From contig CASFYB010000001.1 of NCBI GenBank assembly GCA_949298825.1, positions 98,228-162,227 on the forward strand: 64,000 nucleotides of DNA, in the 5' to 3' direction. Below, piece after piece: positions 61,401 through 64,000 of the stretch. Position 1 is the stretch's first letter; each line of letters begins with the position of its first letter. The DNA is from an uncultured Helicobacter sp. Its GTDB lineage: Bacteria; Campylobacterota; Campylobacteria; Campylobacterales; Helicobacteraceae. The position numbers were made by a program, and so were the translations under genes. The notes under the pieces were generated by a model, which was given only the letters and a program-made list of their open reading frames with translations, searched no databases and was not told where the DNA came from.

Positions 61401-64000
61401 CCCGCTTAATGTCAACTATCAAGTTAATATGACCCAAAATACCCTAAGCTTTTCAATAGCCAAAAGTGGAATCTATATTGATGCAACACCTTTTATCAAT
61501 CCTAAATGGAGCGAAGCCTCATTAGGGAGCATTGGCGGTGCTGGGGGTCTTTTTAAAGACTATACCCTTACACTCAAACCAGATAAGGGAATGGATGAAA
61601 CTGGCAAAGAACTCCCTGTCATCTACTATATACAGAATCTTGACTATCATAATATCTTTAATCCAAATGCTACCTTTAGCGTAGATGCGACTGGATCTGA
61701 TATTGCTCTTGGCAAAAATCGCGATACTGCTGGAGAGGTAGGCAAAATCACAATTGGTACGCTAGCTGCAGCATCACATATGAATCTTAAGGGTAAAAAT
61801 ATCTATCTTGGTGGTGAGATCATCCTTGGTGATGGTGCACTCATCTCTGGCCATTTGAGCTTAGATGCCACTGTCAATCAAGGGGATGATGCTGGATTTA
61901 TCGGATCTAATGATGCCAATCATAATGCAAGCATCACAATTAAGAATCACTCCTCGCTGACTGCTAAAGGCAGCAGCTTTGCCTATCAAGGCACAATCAA
62001 TCTTGCTGGAAATGGCAGTGTTAGTGATAGCGCACTTTTAGATTTAAGCGCTATTAGCGGTACTAAACATGCAATGATGATTGATGCTAGTGGGACAGAA
62101 ATAGATTCTACAAAAGGCATTTATATCCGCAAGCTTACCACCAGAAGCGCAAACTCCAATAATGGTGGTGGGATTAAGATTAGTAATTTTAAAATCTCTG
62201 AAATGGAAGTTTTAAGCGGGAATAACACGCAAAATGACTTTAGTGATATTGGAAACTCTCAAATAGATACGCTTACCTTTAAGGCTGGATCAAGCAATGT
62301 TGATAGATCCATCCTTAACTTTGCTAAAGGCAATCTTGAAGTCAAAGACCTAATCATGGAAGGCTATGGCACACTCAAAGCCCAGAATCTTGATAGCTTT
62401 AAGCTTAGTGGCTCTCTTAGCGCTAAAAACTCTGAACTGATCTTTTTTGATTCCACTCAAAAGGCAAAAAGCCAAGAAATCAAATTTGAGAATATCAAGC
62501 AATTTGAAAGCTCGACACTAACCACCTCTCACTTCAGTGCCTTTGGTCTTGGTATCACAGAGCTTGATGGCAAGCAGGCAAGCTTTAATCAAAGCAAGGA
62601 TGATGAGCATGGCTATGCAGATATCAGCATCACTGGGCATTATTCTGTAGTCTCTAGCTTTGGCCTAGCCTCTAGCACAAATATGAAATTTACCAAGCTA
62701 AATCACTTAAAGGCTGATAAGCTTAGCGCTCAAACTTGGGGAGCCTATGGATCAGAGATTATTCTTGATGATGTTAAAAATGCAGAGATTACAGCCCTAA
62801 GCTTAGTACAAAATAGCGCGGGTGATACTGCATACCCGACTTTTGATGCGACCAAAAGTATAGGCTTAAATCTAACAATTAGCAATCTAGATTCTAGTAA
62901 TGCCATCTTTAAAACAGATAAAACTGGCAGCATCAAGATCCAAAGTATTAAAGCCAAAAATACAGATTTTGAGACAGTGGGGCTAAAGGGTAGCAAGATT
63001 GACTGGAATGAATGGAGTCCATCTAGCACTGCTAGCTATGAAGCAAATGACAAAGGTCTTAATCTAAGTGGGAATCTTAGCGCTACTACACTTAGCCTAA
63101 ATGGTATAGCACTAGATGCAAGTAAGGCAAAGTTAAATATTAGCCAAAGTTTTGATTCAAGTAAGATTAGCAGAGAGGCTATTTTTAATACCATCAATCT
63201 AGCACAAAATGCTAATGCTACTTTCAATAATCTTACCCTGCAAAATACCCTAAACTACTATAATGATAATACCATCCAAATCAATGGCAATCTCACTTTA
63301 AAAGATGGTAGCAATCTTAATCTAAATATTAGCAGCAACTCTTTAAATCCCATCCAAGTAAGTGGACATACTGATATTTACTTCAAAGCCGATGACAGCA
63401 AGAATCAAAGCTTCTTTAACATCCATAATCTTGAAAATCTCTATGGCTTTGAGTTTAATACCACTTATAATCTCTTAGAATCAAAAGGTGGCATTACCTA
63501 TCACTTTACAGATACCAATGGTAGCAGCAGCAGTGGTAGCAATATAGGCTATGCGACACAAAAATATATGGCATTTTATAATAAAAATGGTACAAGACTT
63601 GATGGCACAAAAGATGAATTCAACTTCAATGGATTTATCTATATTAAAGATGCTGGGGCTAATGCGATTTCTTTTAAGATCATCGATCCAAATGATGCAC
63701 AATATAATCCATACTCTAAAGATCAGATCCAATACTACCTCTATCAAAAAGGTGGACAAGAATGGGTAGATAAGATAGAAGCACTAGGAGGGGAAGCTAT
63801 CCCCTATCTCCAAACCCTTATGATTGATAAAAAGCAAAATCAACTATGGACGACCCAAGTAGTACGCGATCATGGCCTTGATTACTTCACCAAGGTTGTT
63901 CAAACCCTCCAAGATGCAGCCAATCAAATAGGCTCACCTACACGTAAATCTAGCTCTCTTGATGCTCTGCGTCTAGCTACAGATGTCAATAAAAATAATC
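58495..64000 (+). CDS. Large VacA-like autotransporter, passenger region (incomplete at the window end)
   Basis: The frame is open from ATG 58495 to the window end, over 1835 codons. A signal-like start (MRVFGSLALSSLFGVSFGAD) is followed by a long passenger rich in Asn, Ser, Thr and Leu, with the repetitive L-x-x-x-x strands of a right-handed beta-helix. Near the end YLQTLMIDKKQNQLWTTQVV and SSLDALRLATDVNKNN resemble the linker before the barrel of Helicobacter VacA-like proteins (VacA, ImaA, FaaA, VlpC). The C-terminal barrel lies beyond the window. It is probably an adhesin, colonisation factor or toxin; the type cannot be decided. Start alternatives are GTG 58498 and ATG 58504; GAGG ends at 58490. 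Confidence 0.82.
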   Translation, partial: MVNMRVFGSLALSSLFGVSFGADITNDVYNLRNVTKNDSGTFTIQSTQTYKSSNGSFTQNYSNATLIFGNTAQNTGSGKIWFGGSGWHGGSVGYITANFHAKDAYLTGTLGSGNSLKTGGGASLNFNASNNITMQDLKLQFDKAGTQNSQFNLAATQKIIAKNLTISDSSGGTASFNAKDFDFHAKNITSDGTIKFTSTNGSQSGKVTLDSLNISSGYFYSDGFNGDLDIKALNINNTTFKTKHLDFSSITASNTSYKESKDSTGNTLSLNGKWNLGNGTIKNLSSLNFSDTLTLSGNVKLDNVSKLTLNTLDLNGGNLDTTASKQADIVINNLKISKGTFKTVHFTNQALSISQGASFNQTKDDTQGYADITTTGTYSVASGAFSFSSQMSFIKLNNLNAESLSAKTWGAYNSSITLDSVKNAKITTLTLAQNSSADTAYPTFDATKSNDLKLEIENLNSNRGIFKTSNTTTTTINHANLSSTTFETAHFKVNSISTENNASYKENTASSSSNLTTTGKWNLISNSTSNNTASLNNLSSIDFQGELYMRSSAAGGTSLSTGSISGDAKFNTITLALLSGGDIGSNNLDLSGVSSKVSINTLTATRGNIKANTDFNITTLDVKTADFTATTSLEGNDSTNFNITNLQIFGGWGSTNKATALFSKGKTLNIDSAKISDYSTLDASTINDVQIKNLESRYATIKAGEKLKIENAKFSNNETYLYTDANKGSTHIGNISLDNGAKLYIKQGNNLSADNLVMQNGSSLVAQANNTNGNMSGDTSIKHISFNASSIYANNLSTEDITITGDGNSGANIYLKNDSTGLYTNLGTATLTDGSKLSVHGNMSNAGSLKITLNPNNSELIHTTGYFNFNMDSDPNKTITITDENGSPHTISAPKSSIDVYANSKTLIAGKTYTLIQADGGIGFLQNNKTYNTSSSGEDAKTYASLSNIFKQNVFFYDNSSASGTTSTTPLNVNYQVNMTQNTLSFSIAKSGIYIDATPFINPKWSEASLGSIGGAGGLFKDYTLTLKPDKGMDETGKELPVIYYIQNLDYHNIFNPNATFSVDATGSDIALGKNRDTAGEVGKITIGTLAAASHMNLKGKNIYLGGEIILGDGALISGHLSLDATVNQGDDAGFIGSNDANHNASITIKNHSSLTAKGSSFAYQGTINLAGNGSVSDSALLDLSAISGTKHAMMIDASGTEIDSTKGIYIRKLTTRSANSNNGGGIKISNFKISEMEVLSGNNTQNDFSDIGNSQIDTLTFKAGSSNVDRSILNFAKGNLEVKDLIMEGYGTLKAQNLDSFKLSGSLSAKNSELIFFDSTQKAKSQEIKFENIKQFESSTLTTSHFSAFGLGITELDGKQASFNQSKDDEHGYADISITGHYSVVSSFGLASSTNMKFTKLNHLKADKLSAQTWGAYGSEIILDDVKNAEITALSLVQNSAGDTAYPTFDATKSIGLNLTISNLDSSNAIFKTDKTGSIKIQSIKAKNTDFETVGLKGSKIDWNEWSPSSTASYEANDKGLNLSGNLSATTLSLNGIALDASKAKLNISQSFDSSKISREAIFNTINLAQNANATFNNLTLQNTLNYYNDNTIQINGNLTLKDGSNLNLNISSNSLNPIQVSGHTDIYFKADDSKNQSFFNIHNLENLYGFEFNTTYNLLESKGGITYHFTDTNGSSSSGSNIGYATQKYMAFYNKNGTRLDGTKDEFNFNGFIYIKDAGANAISFKIIDPNDAQYNPYSKDQIQYYLYQKGGQEWVDKIEALGGEAIPYLQTLMIDKKQNQLWTTQVVRDHGLDYFTKVVQTLQDAANQIGSPTRKSSSLDALRLATDVNKNN
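59518..59970 (+). repeat. Autotransporter internal duplication, copy 1
   Basis: Codes for KTVHFTNQALSISQ onward through ASFNQTKDDTQGYADI, SAKTWGAYNSSITLDSVKNA and DTAYPTFDATKS, ending near TTFETAHFK. It matches copy 2 at 62521-62988 along its whole length with moderate divergence. Confidence 0.8.
62521..62988 (+). repeat. Autotransporter internal duplication, copy 2
   Basis: Codes for TTSHFSAFGLGITELDGKQA onward through ASFNQSKDDEHGYADI, SAQTWGAYGSEIILDDVKNA and DTAYPTFDATKS, ending near TDFETVGLKG. It lies 3 kb from copy 1 in the same frame, so duplicated passenger segments flank a non-repeated middle. Confidence 0.8.

Overview
The window reads as a chromosomal segment of a Helicobacter species (Campylobacterota). 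Support comes from a flagellin with FlaB-type sequence and a sigma-54 promoter, a VacA-like autotransporter, an LpxR-type lipid A deacylase, a futalosine-pathway menaquinone gene, and several gene neighbourhoods I recall from H. pylori (aroA-pheT-pheS; DUF115-flaB-topA-radical SAM; thrS-infC-rpmI-rplT; moaA-mobA-flhB; mqo next to an NlpC/P60 gene). The species cannot be fixed from sequence reading alone.

Layout. 1-4.7 kb: aroA, pheT and pheS on the minus strand. 5.1-6.7 kb: a remnant of a P2-like contractile phage tail (tail tube, frameshifted tail assembly chaperone, tape measure N-terminus), ending at a degenerate CRISPR repeat and a second tracrRNA gene (6.69-6.89 kb). 7-13.8 kb: ppsA, purL, lpxR, a secreted hypothetical protein and a small frameshifted secreted-peptide gene. 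13.9-17 kb: three genes of a type II secretion or competence-like apparatus ending in a secretin. 17-22.3 kb: a type II-C CRISPR-Cas9 locus (12 repeats, tracrRNA, cas2, cas1, cas9). 22.4-31.6 kb: bioD, fabG, rpsU, tRNA-Arg, a PAP2 phosphatase, an outer membrane protein, a zinc-type ABC uptake operon with mqo inside it, an NlpC/P60 lipoprotein and an ArsC-like protein. 31.6-41 kb: DUF115 protein, flaB, topA, a radical SAM protein and two related outer membrane proteins. 41.2-51.2 kb: an eight-cistron minus-strand operon for making, activating and probably attaching 2-aminoethylphosphonate. 51.2-58.4 kb: rplT, rpmI, infC, thrS, mqnE, moaA, mobA, flhB. 58.5 kb to the end: the start of a very large VacA-like autotransporter.

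The most notable systems are two. First, the phosphonate operon encodes PEP mutase (with an extra nucleotidyltransferase domain), phosphonopyruvate decarboxylase, AEP transaminase and a PntC-like cytidylyltransferase. With these are a CDP-glycerol-glycerophosphotransferase-like enzyme, a short YidC-like insertase, a sulfatase-fold membrane protein and a DUF115/Maf protein. The transferase gene is split by a 13-G tract; adding one G or removing two joins its halves, so a phase-variable phosphonate surface decoration is a reasonable hypothesis. Second, the CRISPR system has two tracrRNA genes with an identical 70-nt 3' part. The remote copy beside the phage remnant has the better promoter (TTGACA-17-TATAAT) and uninterrupted 25-nt Watson-Crick complementarity to the repeat. 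The array-adjacent copy pairs through G-U wobbles.
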